Source of the DNA: Oxyruncus cristatus | Taxonomy: Eukaryota > Chordata > Aves > Passeriformes > Cotingidae | Assembly (NCBI GenBank): GCA_013399855.1 | Contig: VXAY01006800.1 | Location: forward strand, 1,392,392 to 1,456,391 | Length of the DNA stretch: 64,000 nucleotides | Direction: 5' to 3' | Shown: positions 1 to 13,000 of the stretch, piece by piece | How the letters are laid out: the number at the start of each line of letters is the position of its first letter | Position numbering within the stretch: position 1 is the stretch's first letter | The notes under the pieces: model-generated | Database searches by the model: none | Told to the model about the DNA's origin: nothing | The model's input: only the letters and a program-made list of their open reading frames with translations | Made by a program: the position numbers and the translations under genes

Positions 1-1177
1 TGTACATATATTTAAATATATCAAAATATGTTGCTTAAAAATACTGCCATCCTTAATAAGGCAATGGGTTTCACAGGGCAGCCAGTGCAAACTGGCAAAA
101 CAAAGTTCATTATTTCCATTAATGTATTGCAATAAACATACACTGAAAAGATGTTAATACATGACACTAAAATAGCTTATAATTCCACACAGGAACAGGA
201 CACTGAGTAGTTAAATATAGTTCACAGTTAATTATCCCAGCGGGATGTAGAATGGTTATAAAACAGATTGGTAAATCTGTTGGATATGCCTTCTTTTTCC
301 AAATATAGTGAAAGATACCAGCTGAAGTATCTCTGTAAAATACAGCAATGAGCCAGATTCACCACTGGTATGAATTTACTGATATGAATTCTATAAAATT
401 CTCTCTCCCAAAACTTGTTTATAACGCTTTTTATATAACCCATCAGTATGTCCACATTTTATGTATTTTCATTTGTTCCTGTATCTTTTTTACCACCAAA
501 TAATGTCCCTCTGATTGTCAAGAAATAAGGTTTATTTATAAAAAAACTTCAAGCTTTTAAAAAATGACAAGACAAAGTATTTCAGCAATCTGAATAAAAA
601 TTCAAAAATGCATTTCTCTTCTGAAAAGAAGACAAAAATGTTGGGATTTGTGGTATCATGTGGAAGTAGACAATATCAATGAAAATTTATTTTTTAATTT
701 AGCTTTTTGAGAGTAATGAATTAATGCCTTTTTAGATGTAAGATAATTTATATATTCTTTTTTATTGCTAAAATGAGGAATATTACATTTGTCTCAATAA
801 TTCTTTCATTTTACTTGTGACATATACAAAAAGATGTTAAACTAAGTCTAAGTCTACAAAGAAACAAGAAAAATGTCAGTAATGAATACATGGAATTATG
901 AAGCCATGCTGTAATGGTATACAACCATTTGTAAAGAAATTTCATTAATGTTTAATTGCTCTAATAATCAAGATCTGTTTATTAGATATCTGTAGCAAGT
1001 ACAAGAGGAATGTAAATACCTGTCATGTTAAAAGGTCATGATGTACCTAACATAGAATATTTGCCGTGTGATGCAATGATTGATTCCTGGGAAGCAAAAT
1101 GACAGTTCATGGATATAAGGAAGACAAGTGATTCAATTCATGGAGTAGTAACATGCACAGCGGCATTGTCTTCTCAG
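1..1177 (+). other. SEMA3A: SEMA3A upstream intron, 3' part (intron 6)
   Basis: AT-rich non-coding DNA ending in a pyrimidine-rich acceptor (cattgtcttctcag) directly before exon 7. I looked for the preceding SEMA3A exon, whose last base would supply the G of the split Asp codon, and did not find it, so it lies upstream of the window. No repeat or second gene was recognised here; the short ORFs show no resemblance to known proteins. Confidence 0.8.
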
Positions 1178-1320
1178 ATCCCAGATTTATCAGTGCTCAC
1201 CTGATACCAGAGAGCGACAATCCAGAAGATGACAAAATCTATTTCTTCTTCCGTGAAAATGCAATTGATGGAGAGCACACTGGAAAAGCCACTCACGCCA
1301 GAATAGGGCAGATCTGCAAG
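1178..1320 (+). CDS. SEMA3A: SEMA3A exon 7 (Sema domain)
   Basis: This 143-base exon encodes about residues 222-269 of semaphorin 3A, a secreted class 3 guidance ligand that signals through neuropilin-1 and plexin-A receptors to repel axons. It begins inside a split Asp codon (G|AT) and ends on a codon boundary. The peptide reads PRFISAHLIPESDNPEDDK, then a YFFFRENAIDGEH core, then ATHARIGQICK. This is nearly identical to vertebrate SEMA3A and forms part of the seven-bladed Sema beta-propeller. The YFFFRE signature is the Sema-family core, and the closing IC cysteine is one of the conserved disulfide residues. It is flanked by ttctcag and gtaaga. The 47 full codons are open, and the phase matches exon 8. 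Confidence 0.97.
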
Positions 1321-2467
1321 GTAAGATGATGACTTCCTCGTGTGAGAGTGAGTGCACTTGCAGCGTGCTTCGCAAGCAGTTTTAGAAGCTGCATTGTCTA
1401 GCCTGTGAACTCTGCAGTATTAACATTGGCATTGCACTAAAGCAGGGGTCATCCCAAGTGAAATACAGTTAGAGAATAACACACCAAAGGGAATACTATT
1501 CAGTTCTTCTTTTTGGGGGGGAAACATCACAAACTACGATGTTTTGTTTAAAAAGTCATAGGCATCTTCTGAGGCTTAGAATGTGTCTGCAAAAGAGAGT
1601 CTTTTACAGGAAATGTGATACTTCCAGATGGGCCAAAACCATTTGAAGAATTTGCTTTTTAAATGTTAATACCTTTCCATTCCCACATTAGTGAAAATCT
1701 TTAAAACAGTGTTTAAGTTTAGCTCTAGAAATGAGCAGCCATTCCAAAGACCCCTAGTGACTGCAGAATGAACCATTTGTCCACAGTGATAAACATTCAA
1801 ATTATTTTCTGACAGACTTTTAAAAATATTTCTACAAATGAAATTATATTAAAAAAAATTGTATCTTTGGCAACTGTGATATTTACAGTAAAAATTCATA
1901 TTAATCCATAAGCACAATTTCAGTTTAGCTCCTCAAATTCAGAACTAGCTGCTTTAAAACCAATTACCCCTTAAGTATGAAGTCCTTGGGGCCCTTTATT
2001 CCTACATTTTGCAGCTGTACAACAGATCCCACTGTTCTGGCATTTTTATCTACTTTGTTCCATTGCAACTTGCATTTCTACTTTGTTGCTACCCAGTTAA
2101 GCATAATAAACCCCCTCAGCTTTTCCAGGACAGGGCAGACTGGGAGCTCTGAAGCAAAATATTCTGGCTGTTTGTCTTTTCCCAGTGTTATGTATATATA
2201 TATTACAATATACAAAAAGTTTTGGTGGTTTTGGGGGTTTTAAATTATCTGCTACTATGAAATATGTCACTATACAATGCTAAATATAAGTAATTCATAG
2301 TTTGGGTCTTTGGAACATCATAATGCTTTTGTATGCAAAGGGTGAATTCTTTCTTCTCTCTTGTTTTCTCTAAATAGCATCTTATTTACTGTCTTTTCTC
2401 TGTACACTGTTGATACTTTAGACAAAGACTGTTCCTATATATTAATGCAAAATACCTTTGTTACTAG
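1321..2467 (+). other. SEMA3A: SEMA3A intron 7
   Basis: Non-coding, 1147 bases, opening with gtaaga and closing with gttactag. It is AT-rich with short A and T runs. I recognised no repeat, RNA gene or conserved block. Confidence 0.9.
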
Positions 2468-2680
<213 letters not shown>

Positions 2681-2750
2681 AGGATGTGTTCCTAATGAAC
2701 TCAAAAGACCCTAAAAATCCAATAGTCTATGGGGTGTTTACAACTTCCAG
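2681..2750 (+). CDS. SEMA3A: SEMA3A exon 9 (Sema domain)
   Basis: This 70-base exon encodes about residues 308-331. It completes a split Gln codon, reads DVFLMNSKDPKNPIVYGVFT followed by TS, and ends two bases into a Ser codon finished by exon 10. The [18 protein letters not shown] segment made by joining exons 9 and 10 is a strongly conserved Sema-domain strand and loop. Reading past the exon end gives an open frame (ORF 2686-2883) that soon hits a stop in the intron, so that extension is not coding. The donor is AG|gtacag. Confidence 0.96.
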
Positions 2751-3819
2751 GTACAGAGCATATCATTTTACTTGCATGGAAGCGTGTGTGGCTGCTTGTT
2801 CTAAAGAGGTCTCTTTGTTAAAAGTGTTTTTAAGAAAACACAAAATTTTCTTAACCTTTGAACTGAGAAGTCAGTGGCAGTAAGAAGTAATGAATTAGGT
2901 CTCTTTCTTATGAGCGATGTACATCATCACTCCAAAGCTGCCAAACACAAAGACTATCAGTTTCTCAGGCTGTTCCTGCTGCTGAATTGGCTTTTTATAG
3001 TAGCGGTCAGCATTTGTAGCCCTTTCCACACAGCTTCGGAAAAAGAACACAAGCAAAAATAAACTTGTTTGGGGGCAGCGTAAAATAGAAAATCTGTGGT
3101 GTGAGAAATTGGCTACTCAAGGATATATTAGTAAAAAATATTGCTGAAATCTGGAAATATTAACGATCTTTCAAAAGTTCTGTTACTGAATCACATATAA
3201 CTGTGACTGGAATGTTTTTTTGTTTCACTCTGCCTTCATCAAGAACAAAATATACTTGTAGCCTGAGGAAGGTTTGCAGTACTGATTGTACTGCCACATT
3301 TATCTGTGAAGGAAACAAGTTTTAGTTTCTAAACAGAAAGAATGTTTCAAGTGATACCAGGAATAGAAGAGGGAGATTTACAAGTCCTTACTGTCTTCTA
3401 TAAGAAGTCTCAAGGTAAGAAATAGCTCTGAAGTTTGCACATGTGCTGCCCAAGTGGTAGAAGAGACTGCTGAAAAAAAATAGAAAAATGTGAAGTGTAG
3501 GAAAGAATTTAATAGTTCTCTAGGGACAGCCCTACTGAAGTTTACTCAAATTTGGGCTTTGGCCTTCTGGGGACAGTATGTTTTAAGTAGTGGAATAGCA
3601 GCCATCTGCTTAGGAAAATGTCTGGGAGATCATATCAGTTATGCTGAACTTTCACAGGAGGTGAGTGAGGATTGCTCTGAAAGCATGTCAGAGTTTTGAT
3701 AATCAACACATGCAATAAATTAGAAAGCACCAAGCTGCTATTCCCACAGCTCTATCACTTGATTAAACTGACTGATAATTTAAAGGACCTGATTTGATTT
3801 CTTCTCCCCTCATTTTTAG
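2751..3819 (+). other. SEMA3A: SEMA3A intron 9
   Basis: Non-coding, 1069 bases, from gtacag to a cttctcccctcatttttag acceptor. It includes read-through ORFs at 2874-3062 and 3490-3699 that match nothing I know. No repeat was recognised. Confidence 0.9.
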
Positions 3820-3964
3820 TAATATCTTCAAGGGATCAGCAGTGTGTATGTACAGCATGACTGATGTGAGGAGGGTATTTCTTGGTCCCTATGCCCACCG
3901 AGATGGGCCAAACTACCAGTGGGTTCCCTACCAAGGGCGAGTGCCATATCCACGGCCAGGAACT
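3820..3964 (+). CDS. SEMA3A: SEMA3A exon 10 (Sema domain)
   Basis: This 145-base exon encodes about residues 331-379. It begins with one base completing a split Ser codon. The peptide includes [20 protein letters not shown], then [20 protein letters not shown], then VPYPRPGT. The GSAVC motif, the DVRRVF helix and the [16 protein letters not shown] segment are diagnostic of class 3 semaphorins, and the cysteine of AVC is conserved in the propeller. It ends on a codon boundary at a consensus donor (gtaagt). Exon 11 opens directly with the Cys codon that completes PGTC. Confidence 0.97.
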
Positions 3965-6900
3965 GTAAGTACCCTGAAGCCGGGAAAACTATGGAAAATA
4001 TTTTCACGCATTACATGGTCCTTGAGCTGAGATCCAGGAAAGAAACTGAAACAGATAACAAAATGGATTGGGTGGCAGAAGGGAAAACTAACAGTTCTTC
4101 CAGGTCCAAAATGTACTGATTTTCTTGTAGCATATGAAACTGCAATAACAACGTCACTTGGATTTTGATTTTGGCATTCGTATTAACAACTTCAGAAGAA
4201 GTTTGAGCAATGGCTGGAGAATTTGACTGAAAGTCAGATATTTTAATCAATTATGCTGCATTATCCTTTCCTTGGAATTGTTTTTTGTTCCAGATATTGG
4301 CTGAGCCATTCTTAGTGAGAATGAATGGAAAACAGAGCATCTGCCTGGCTGTTAAGAAATTTTCAATTGGCATTATGTCTAGTACAGTGAAACAGATATT
4401 TCTGCAGTGGATGATAGAGCGGCTAAAATAGTTTCTAACTTCCACTGGCATTTTTAAAAATGTTTGCTTCTACCTGAATCTCTGTTTCTAGTTTATGAAT
4501 GTCTAAAATATCAGTCTATGTAAGACATCCATATTTACAACTTCCAACCGATATCATCACAGTCTAGAAATATTTTAACTGCCTTTGAAATTTCCAGTAG
4601 TCTAGGAAGATGGGACATTTATGAAACAAGCATTAGTTGTATGCATGAGGTTGCTGCTTAGCTTGTATAAATCAGCTTGGCCCATTTACATTCTGCACTA
4701 TCATTGCAGAAGATTAAATATATATGTACACATGTATACATATAAATGTATATGTGTAAATAATACATATGTCTATAACATTCTTTTAAAAGCCTTCTTA
4801 AATATAAGGCACAAAAGAAAGCAGGGATAACTTTGCTTCTTTAATTCATCATATTTTCTATTTTTATCTCGTTATGTTTGAAATTGTCCTTTCAAAGCTG
4901 ATCTTTCAACTGATATATATACTCAGCCTAATGAAAATTACTTCCTAAGTAAAAGAAAACAGTGGCTCCCTGACAACCAGATTCTGCAGCACTCCTCACT
5001 CCTTCACTGCAACTGCTAAAGGAATTTCTAATTTTTTTTAGAGTTAAAACACAAGCTCTGCAGCATAGAAGGGATTTCATTTCTCATTTGATGGTGCCTC
5101 TTTTTTTTTTTCTAATAATTATAATTAATTCTGATATGTCAGAAGGCTACTTTTTTGGAAGCTGTATTGCTTTACATCTCTGGGGAAAATGTGAATGAGT
5201 AGATATTTTTGTTATTTCTGGTATAACTATTGTCACTTACTTTTCAGTCTGACAGACTTAGTGGTCATTACCCTGTTTATTTAGGTTCCTCTTTGATTCC
5301 AGTATTCATTAACCTTTCTAAACAAAAACAGATAGTAGGCATTATTTAGAACTGTGGACAAAGAAGATTACATATTTCTATCACAGAAATAGACTGAGAT
5401 AAGGAACTGACTACTGCACAGAGGCTCTGTTACATCCATTCCTCTGCAGAGATCAGATGAAGCTCTATTGAGATTCTAAATGCACAGCTGAAATATTTGC
5501 CCAGGAGACTGGCAACGCAGTTCTGCCCACCTCAGGTTATTCCAAGACTTCTCTTAGGGTCTTGAGCTGAGATCCATATGGGAAAAGAATAACTTGATGA
5601 AATTCCCCAGAACAAGCAGAAAAACAGGGACTCAAATACAGCCCCTAAGTGGCAAAGTGACCTAAGCCACCAAAGCTTTTGTAACAGTAAGGAAGTAGAG
5701 TTGGGTTACATATGCTTTTGTTTCTGTCTGTGCTCTCAGATTGGATGTTACCCTAAAAATTTCATTTTAAAATGCTTTTAATAAGATTCACAAAGTTGAA
5801 AGATGTTCAGATTCCACTGCAAACTGTTTTCCTGCCTTAGGGCAAATGTGATCCCAAATTTTACAAGTTTACATAGCCCTGCAGTCGCATCATGTAGTGC
5901 AGGAGGCCGTGCCACTGTAAATGATGTTAGAGTGGCTGAAGCCATCAGTTTCTCCCAGCCCAATGCGGGTGACTAATCCTGAGTTCTGCTGCTTTGAAAA
6001 AAGATGAGTCCCCTCACAGTTGCTAAAATTATTCTATTATATTAATAGGATAAAAGTGGATTTTAAAATTATATACATTTCTGGCTGAAAAGAAGCTTTT
6101 TGGTTTTAAAGTGATAAAGTTGGATGTGTTTTCAGTGGCTTTGAAGACCTGTTGAGAATAAAAAAAAAGGATTTTTGAAGTTCCTTTAGATCTCAGACCT
6201 GGGGATTCCTCTTCCAAGAAATGCAGAAAGAGAAGGGGGAAAAAACCCTTAACTTCTTACAGGAATTCATTTCCAGATTGCACTGCTGAATTGTCTCAGG
6301 AATTTAATAGGTGAGGTGCCAGTAAACTTCTTGAACATCTGGTGACTTACCCAGTATGAGGAAAGGAAAAGGAAAGTAAATGGTTCTTTTGAAAAGTAAG
6401 AAAACTTTGTAAACAATTCTACATCAGCTTCACATTTAACAAAGAAGTTGCCAGAATTTTTCCTTTAAGATCTATAGAACTTGAGTTGTTTAACTTTTTT
6501 TAACTTTTTAACTGCATTTGGCAGAGGAGGGAGGATTTTTGTGTATATCTCGTCTTAGCTGAGGTACCTCATCCTGCATTCTTAACTGACTTTCTGTGAA
6601 TTCAGCCACAGAGCTCAAGTTTTTTTCTGCTTCATGGCAGCAAGAGTTACGACCAAAGGACTTTTTCTTCCTACCAGAATGTAAATACTGATTTGTTCTG
6701 TTCTGTTGGATTCACTAATAGACCAGTTAGGGGATAGCCTATTTCCCTCCTCCTGAATGATCCAATCCCCTGATTTTGCCTACTGGGGACCAACAACTGG
6801 TATTGCATGTAAAATGCAGGAGTTCTCTGACTCTACTTGAATCCAAGATCAAACTCATTTCTCCAAACCTTTTTAGGACATTTGTATTCAGACCTGTATT

Positions 6901-7110
6901 TTGGCAGATGAAAACCTATTTCTTTACTATCAAAGATTGATCTGGTATATAAACACAAGTTCTGATTAAGCACCTTGGCAATGTGCTTGATTTAGACCCA
7001 CTAATATCAAAAATGGTCCTGTCATTAACACCACGAATAATGTCTTTTTTGTGTCTCCTGATTACGTGTCCTTAACATAAAACATCACAGGGCTTTCCTC
7101 CTCAGGACAG

Positions 7111-7160
7111 CTATTCTGTTCTGTTCTATTTTATCCTATCCTATTCTGTCCTGTCCTGTT
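7111..7160 (+). repeat. Degenerate pentanucleotide array (CTRTY-type, ten units)
   Basis: Fifty bases divide exactly into ten five-base units (CTATT, CTGTT, CTGTT, CTATT, TTATC, CTATC, CTATT, CTGTC, CTGTC, CTGTT). Every unit fits YTRTY. It is an old, substituted CTGTT/CTATT-type simple repeat within intron 10. Confidence 0.85.
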
Positions 7161-7481
7161 TCTGAGTTGAGATGCCTCTGCAAGCCATTTTGACTATGGA
7201 TGGGCTACATCTCACCTACTGATGGGGCCCATTTTACTCATTGAAAAGGGAGGGATTTGTAGCAGTGGCAGTTTTCTGAAACAGGATGGGATGAATATGA
7301 GCCACAGCCTAGTCCAGGTAATGCACTTTAAACTTTACATGTGAAGACACAAGATTACAGTAATTTAGAAAAGAAAGGGTTACAACGAATAATCTGGGAC
7401 TCAGAACTGAGAGTCTTAAACACACAGAATTATGACACTAATTCTAGTTTTATGATTTTTCTGCACAAAATATACCTTGGT

Positions 7482-7667
7482 CCATAGAATCATAGAATAT
7501 CCTGAGGTGGAAGGGAAACACAAGGATTACTGAGTCCAACTCCTGGCTCTGCAGACAACAGCCCCAAAAATCACATCATGGGCCTGAGAGTATTGACCAA
7601 ATGCTTCCTGAAGTCTGGCAGGCTTTGTGCTGTGACCACTTTTCTGGGGAGTCTGTTCCACATTGCT
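7482..7667 (-). mobile_element. CR1 LINE fragment, 3' end, antisense
   Basis: Read on the minus strand, this fragment carries the end of the CR1 reverse-transcriptase ORF2: an open frame with NRLPRKVV, then AQSLPDF, then a stop just after LRPMM. It is followed by the short CR1 3' UTR and a terminal tail of two copies of attctatg. On the + strand the tail appears as catagaatcatagaatatcc at 7483-7502. CR1 is the dominant LINE of birds and other reptiles. The copy is severely 5'-truncated and substituted, so it is immobile. The left edge is sharp; the right edge is approximate. Confidence 0.9.
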
Positions 7668-9835
7668 ACAAGTAAAATCCTTTGTTGGAAAATGAACCAG
7701 AAAGTAAATATTTAAGCTATCGAAACACAGCTGAAATTCATTTGCTTATAATTAAAATGAGTATTCATTTAGTATTTTTTCAGTGTTTCCCCAGATGCAA
7801 TTAACAATACTTAGTTCTTCTGTAGTGAATTTTAGACTTAGAACACTTTACATATGTTATCTAATTAATTACTATCTAATTATTATGTAATTAATCTGAA
7901 TAATTAGTATTGAACTGTAGTTAGATATTAATTGAGATGCAAAGCAAACTTAAAATTGAAGTGTAGAATTTGAAACACAATTTCTGAGACAGACAGTGGT
8001 TTGGCCAATAAATATGAAAAGTCTATCTGATATTTTTTTTGTACAAAAGAGCAAGTGCATGTAATAAAACTAAAAAGGTTAAAAAAATCTTGACACAATA
8101 AAATAGGTAACTAACTTGCTTTTCGCTTTGTCTGCTCCACATACATTAATCAAATATTCTCCCTCCTTCCGTTCCTCCCTTCCATACCATATAATGAAAC
8201 AGAATGAAGGAATTTGCTTACTAACAAATATGCCAGCAAGGGACAATTTACACATTATATGTCCATGCTGGAAGAGTTCCTTTGCTGAGTATAGCAACTA
8301 CTCCTTTTGCCAACATTGATTTTTAAATTTCATTTCTGATGAATTATTAATAATTTGGATCAAGGTGATAGCAAAGACAATTGATTTCTTCTGCTGAGCA
8401 TCCTGCAAGGTCTGGATTCTTGGTTAATAAGATGTTGTCCTCTAGGGTTTTAATTTAATTGGTAGATATTTTATATCTGAATATAAAGGGCAAATTACCT
8501 AGGGCATTTTAACACCAGTTGTTTATATTTGAGGTTCAAACACTGGAAAAAAAATTATTGTCAGCTGGGTTTCAGAGTTTTATATGTCTTAAAAAGTTAT
8601 CTGAACAGATCAGCATTGGGGTCACCAAGTTCTTTGATGAGTATCTTTGGCCTGGTGTCATTGTGGCTCATTTTCTTCACCCATTCAACAATACTAATAC
8701 ATTACTAATGCTGATGTTAATGTGACCTCTAATTGTTTGTAAAATAATTACCAGTTCTGCATAAGAGATGAGGGCAGATGATATAATGATGATCAACCAC
8801 AGTTCTTAAGTATCCTGGTGGGGATATGTGGTAGCTGAAAGTGGAGGAATACTTCTGTGGCTACCAACACCATGGTCTTACCTCCCTTCCCTTTTCAGCT
8901 TCTGTTTTTTGCTTACATTGGGAGAACATAAGCTAAATGTAAAAAAGTAGAATCCTCTGCTTTTTCACAGATTAGGGGCAAAACTGTCTGGCCCACCCAG
9001 GACTATATATGGGGGCAGAGTGACTCTTTACTGTCTGGCTTCATGGGGACCAGATTAATCCCAAGGGGACAGCAACTTTTCTGTCACTGTGCAGGACACA
9101 ACAGTGAGGAGCTATTTCAGTTCTTTAATGAGACTCATCTCACTTAACTGTTCACATGGGCAGTATTATCAGCAACACTCACAGAAGGCTTTCTTTAGAA
9201 GCAGTGGGGAGAAAAAAGAGATACATTTAGGACGTGACTCATTAGATTTGATTTAGCGTAACAGGATCCGTGTATCTGGACTACATGGATGACACAGGCT
9301 TGTTGAGACAAGCAGGAGTTTGAAAAGTCAGTAGAACAGGGAATTGTCCCAGGATTGAAGGATTTGGTTCCTCACAGAGTAATTCGTACTTCCAGTAAAC
9401 TTCTGAAGATAACACTTTGAAACAAAGATGGTGGCATAATTAATTAAATTTGTGCTATATACATAACCAAATACTGAAATTGCTTTCCTCATACTGAATG
9501 ATTTTGGATGTTTCAGAATTTCTTCCTTCTGCCAATTAAAGAGTAATACAAATGGACCAAAAATCCTTTTGTTCTGCATATTAGTAAGACAAATGGTGTA
9601 TGAGGATCATTTGCATTCTGTTATCCATATTGTTTTAAATCCAAAATAAAAAAAAAAAAATAGAGACTGTCAGTTACAGAATTAAGTTTTGTTGTCAGTC
9701 AAAAAACACTTAAATTCCCTGTCATATTTGATTATACTTTGCAATAGTTGGGATTATTGTAACAAAATGTGTTTCTAATATGTTTCTAGTGATAAATAAT
9801 AAAGTGTAAAACATTTCCTTTTTTTTTATTTCCAG

Positions 9836-10055
9836 TGTCCCAGTAAAACATTCGGAGGTTTTGATTCCACCAAGGACCTTCCTGATGAAGTTATAACATT
9901 TGCCAGAAGTCATCCAGCCATGTACAACCCAGTATTTCCCATTAACAATCGTCCAATCATGATTAAAACAGACGTGGATTATCAGTTCACACAAATCGTG
10001 GTAGATCGAGTAGATGCGGAAGATGGCCAATACGATGTGATGTTCATTGGCACAG
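9836..10055 (+). CDS. SEMA3A: SEMA3A exon 11 (Sema domain)
   Basis: The longest internal exon here (220 bases) encodes about residues 380-453, ending one base into a split Asp codon. The peptide begins CPSKTFGGFDSTKDLPDEVI, continues through TFARSHPAMYNPVFP, and ends VDRVDAEDGQYDVMFIGT. The CPSKTFGG, FARSHPxMYxPV and YDVMFIGTD motifs are Sema-domain landmarks. The latter forms the inner strand of a late propeller blade. The acceptor is preceded by a T-rich tract (atttccag) and the donor is G|gtgaga. No internal stop occurs. Confidence 0.97.
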
Positions 10056-13000
10056 GTGAGAAGTCCTGAATCTACAACATGCCTCCAGGCATGGTAGAAA
10101 CATAAAGCAGATAAAATTTCATACTCTGAAAAACAGAACAGTGACAGAACAGTGTATACCTGTGAAAATTTGGGGCAGGACTCAAAAGTGTGCGTGTGAG
10201 GAGGTCTTTGTTACATACGTTGACTGTTACAGGTTCAGGCCATGGCCTGCAAAGCTAAACTCTTTAGGAGCTTTGCCAACTGGATTAAGATGAAACCACC
10301 CTCTTTTCAACTACTGTTATTAGGGATTTTTATTAGAAATACCTTGCCTTATTAATTATAATTTAGTATTAAAATGAGGGTTTGAGGTACACGTTTTGAA
10401 GTGCAGCGTAAGAATTATTAACGCAAGTGAGGCAAGTATCCAGGTATGGGAAATGTCTTGTGTGCCTTTCAAGTATTTCAAGTATTGCCTTAAGATGCTC
10501 AGCTCTTTGGCCAAAAGGATGCATCATCTTACTTAAGACGAAGATATCTGGCACATGCAAAGTGTTTTCAGAAGAGTTGGTTTTCAAATAGAAACATGAT
10601 ATCCTTTCCAAAGCATTTTTGCGATCATACATCTTGGGCATCTCATAAAAGTGGAAATGTGCCCTCAGAAAAGACATTTTCTCCAGAAAGGTAATAATGA
10701 GAAATGAATGTATCCAGAAATTAGCTGATATTTATTTTGCCAAGTTCAGTACCTTTAGAACTGTGCTGAGTAGTAGTTGGTGGATCTGTTTCTTCACCTC
10801 TGAAGATTTTCCATTGGTTGTTTGATATTTCAGTTATGTTGAATAAAAGTATTTTCAACTTCTACTGAACATAATTACTAGTAATTAGACATTGGCATCA
10901 TGAAACCAAAACAAATCAAACCGAACCCCTACTGTTTCTTTTCAGCTCAGGACCAAAAAAATATCTGTCTGACTGTCTCTCTTATAACAGTCCAATTTTT
11001 TACATGCTTTAAATACAGTTATGTTACTCTAGACCTGAGGTCAGATTTCCAAAGCAATAAATATCAAGTTCTCTTTCATGTTGATGCCTGAAATATATTA
11101 TGAGTAAACTGAGAACTGATGAAGTTTTGTGTACCAAACACGGTGCAAGCACAACAATTCAGACCATTTACTGCAGAAAATGCAGCTCTGCAGAAAGGGT
11201 TCTGGCACTTTAAAGCTGTGAACTGAGTTATTAGATACCAGTGCTACAGTATGCTCTTGCACAAAACATTGTAAAGTATTTCCATATGATTTTACACAAT
11301 ATATATATTTTCCATCACTCATTAGAGACTTCAATGCCGTCTAAAGTTGACAGTATTTAGTGCCTTTCAACAAGTCTTCTATAACCTGTCAGCCCAAAAA
11401 AAAAAGTGGCAATACTCCCTTTGGCTGTACTGTGAGGGAACAAGCCCTTCAGCATCAAGAGTATGATGCTGAGCAAACATAAGGAGCTGATTTAAGTCTA
11501 TATCTTGAGCAAAAGAGGTGCCATTTATCTCACCAAAGCTTGGCATTCAGACTAAGAAAGATGCATTGGTTTCTGCAAGGAAAAGCGATAAGTTCTTCCA
11601 GAAAGAGATTCATTGTACTTTCTTCAAGGCCTCTGTTAGAGTAATATTAACAGTAACACAGAAGTTCCTGTCTGTTTTCTGACAGTGCAGGAAGATTTGC
11701 TTAAAGCAGAGCTACTGCTTTTAGATAGTTACTATTACGTATACTAGTCTTTAGTTATCATTATAGTGGTTCTTATGTAAATCAGTCAGGCAGGATCTCC
11801 CTCCAAAAGAACCTCAATGATAATTTTTACCTTGAGCTGGGAATTTAGGCATCCACCTAATTCCCTAAACCACTAATATTCAGGTGTGTGGTAAGTACTT
11901 GGGATTCCATCCAATGTTGGCAATAGCTCTGCCCAAGAACTGTAAGAAAAAGACTGAAACATTATTACTTGTATTTGCCAAAAGAGATTTTAGCGGCAAA
12001 ATGCCACCTTTTTAAGTGTAGACTGTTATTATTTCTTGAAATACTACTGTTGTCCATAGAAACTGTCCTTTTTTCCTAAAAGGACTTTATACTCTCGTGG
12101 GACAAGAACAGGCATTACAACACCCATGCTTGGAGCTGGAGTACAAAAGATGTGCCATGCTCCTCTAAGCTCACTATCCATATTGTGGTTTTCAGAATGA
12201 GAAAAAGGCATCTTCCATGTGGGAGAGAAATTAAAGAGGCAGAACCCAGGCCCTGCCTGCCTTCTCAGTGAGCCAGCTGGTCAAAGTCAAATGAATCAGA
12301 AACAGATACACAATCAGCCTGTATTGCATCTTCCCAAGCAAAGAACTAAACCAGGGAGCAGATTAGGGGCTCTAGTCCATTTTCCCACTTGATGATCTAA
12401 AGCCAAAATTATTCTCTCTGGAGTATGACTGGGTTTTTCTGTGCAGGTCTGTCCCATCAGATTAGATATATTTATCTGTATTTTCCCATTGCTGTTACAG
12501 CAATCTGCATTATTCCCATGTGCTGCTGAATTGCAATGTATTGAAGAAATACTTTTTTTTTTGTTCCTTTTCATTGAATAACTGATGATAATTGAACACA
12601 ATATAATTAATAGCCACCCAGTGTGGTCACATTTTCCTTTCCTGTGGGTGAAATCTTTAGCTGAGCAGTTTCTTTCCCACTGTGATTGTACCAGTGTGTT
12701 TCACAATGAAAATAAAATCCTATCGGCGTACTTGAAAGTATATCAGTCAGAAAAAAGCAGGATTTAAGATATGCACTTAATGCATATCCTGAATGTTTCA
12801 AATTTGGGATCCTTTGGCACAGTCAAAGTACCTCTGTCAGTAAAGCACATTAATAACAGTAATTTTATCTTACTATTGATCCTAAAGGAGACGCCTCATT
12901 CCGTTTGTATGAAATTGTTTGAAATACTAGGCTGTAAAACTTGATCTAGAACTCAGATAGAGTCCCACTTTGGTACCTGTGGCCTGACCAGAGCCACCGC

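Larger units (their letters stand above)
3965..9835 (+). other. SEMA3A: SEMA3A intron 10
   Basis: A 5871-base intron. It holds alternating purine-pyrimidine TA-rich DNA near 4715-4760, a degenerate pentanucleotide array (7111-7160) and a reverse-oriented CR1 fragment (7482-7667). The acceptor is a T-rich tract ending atttccag. The rest is ordinary AT-rich intron in which I see nothing else. Confidence 0.9.

Noticed and set aside
2686..2883. 65-residue + strand ORF as a separate gene
   Set aside because: Its first part is SEMA3A exon 9; the rest is read-through into intron 9 past a good donor (AG|gtacag).
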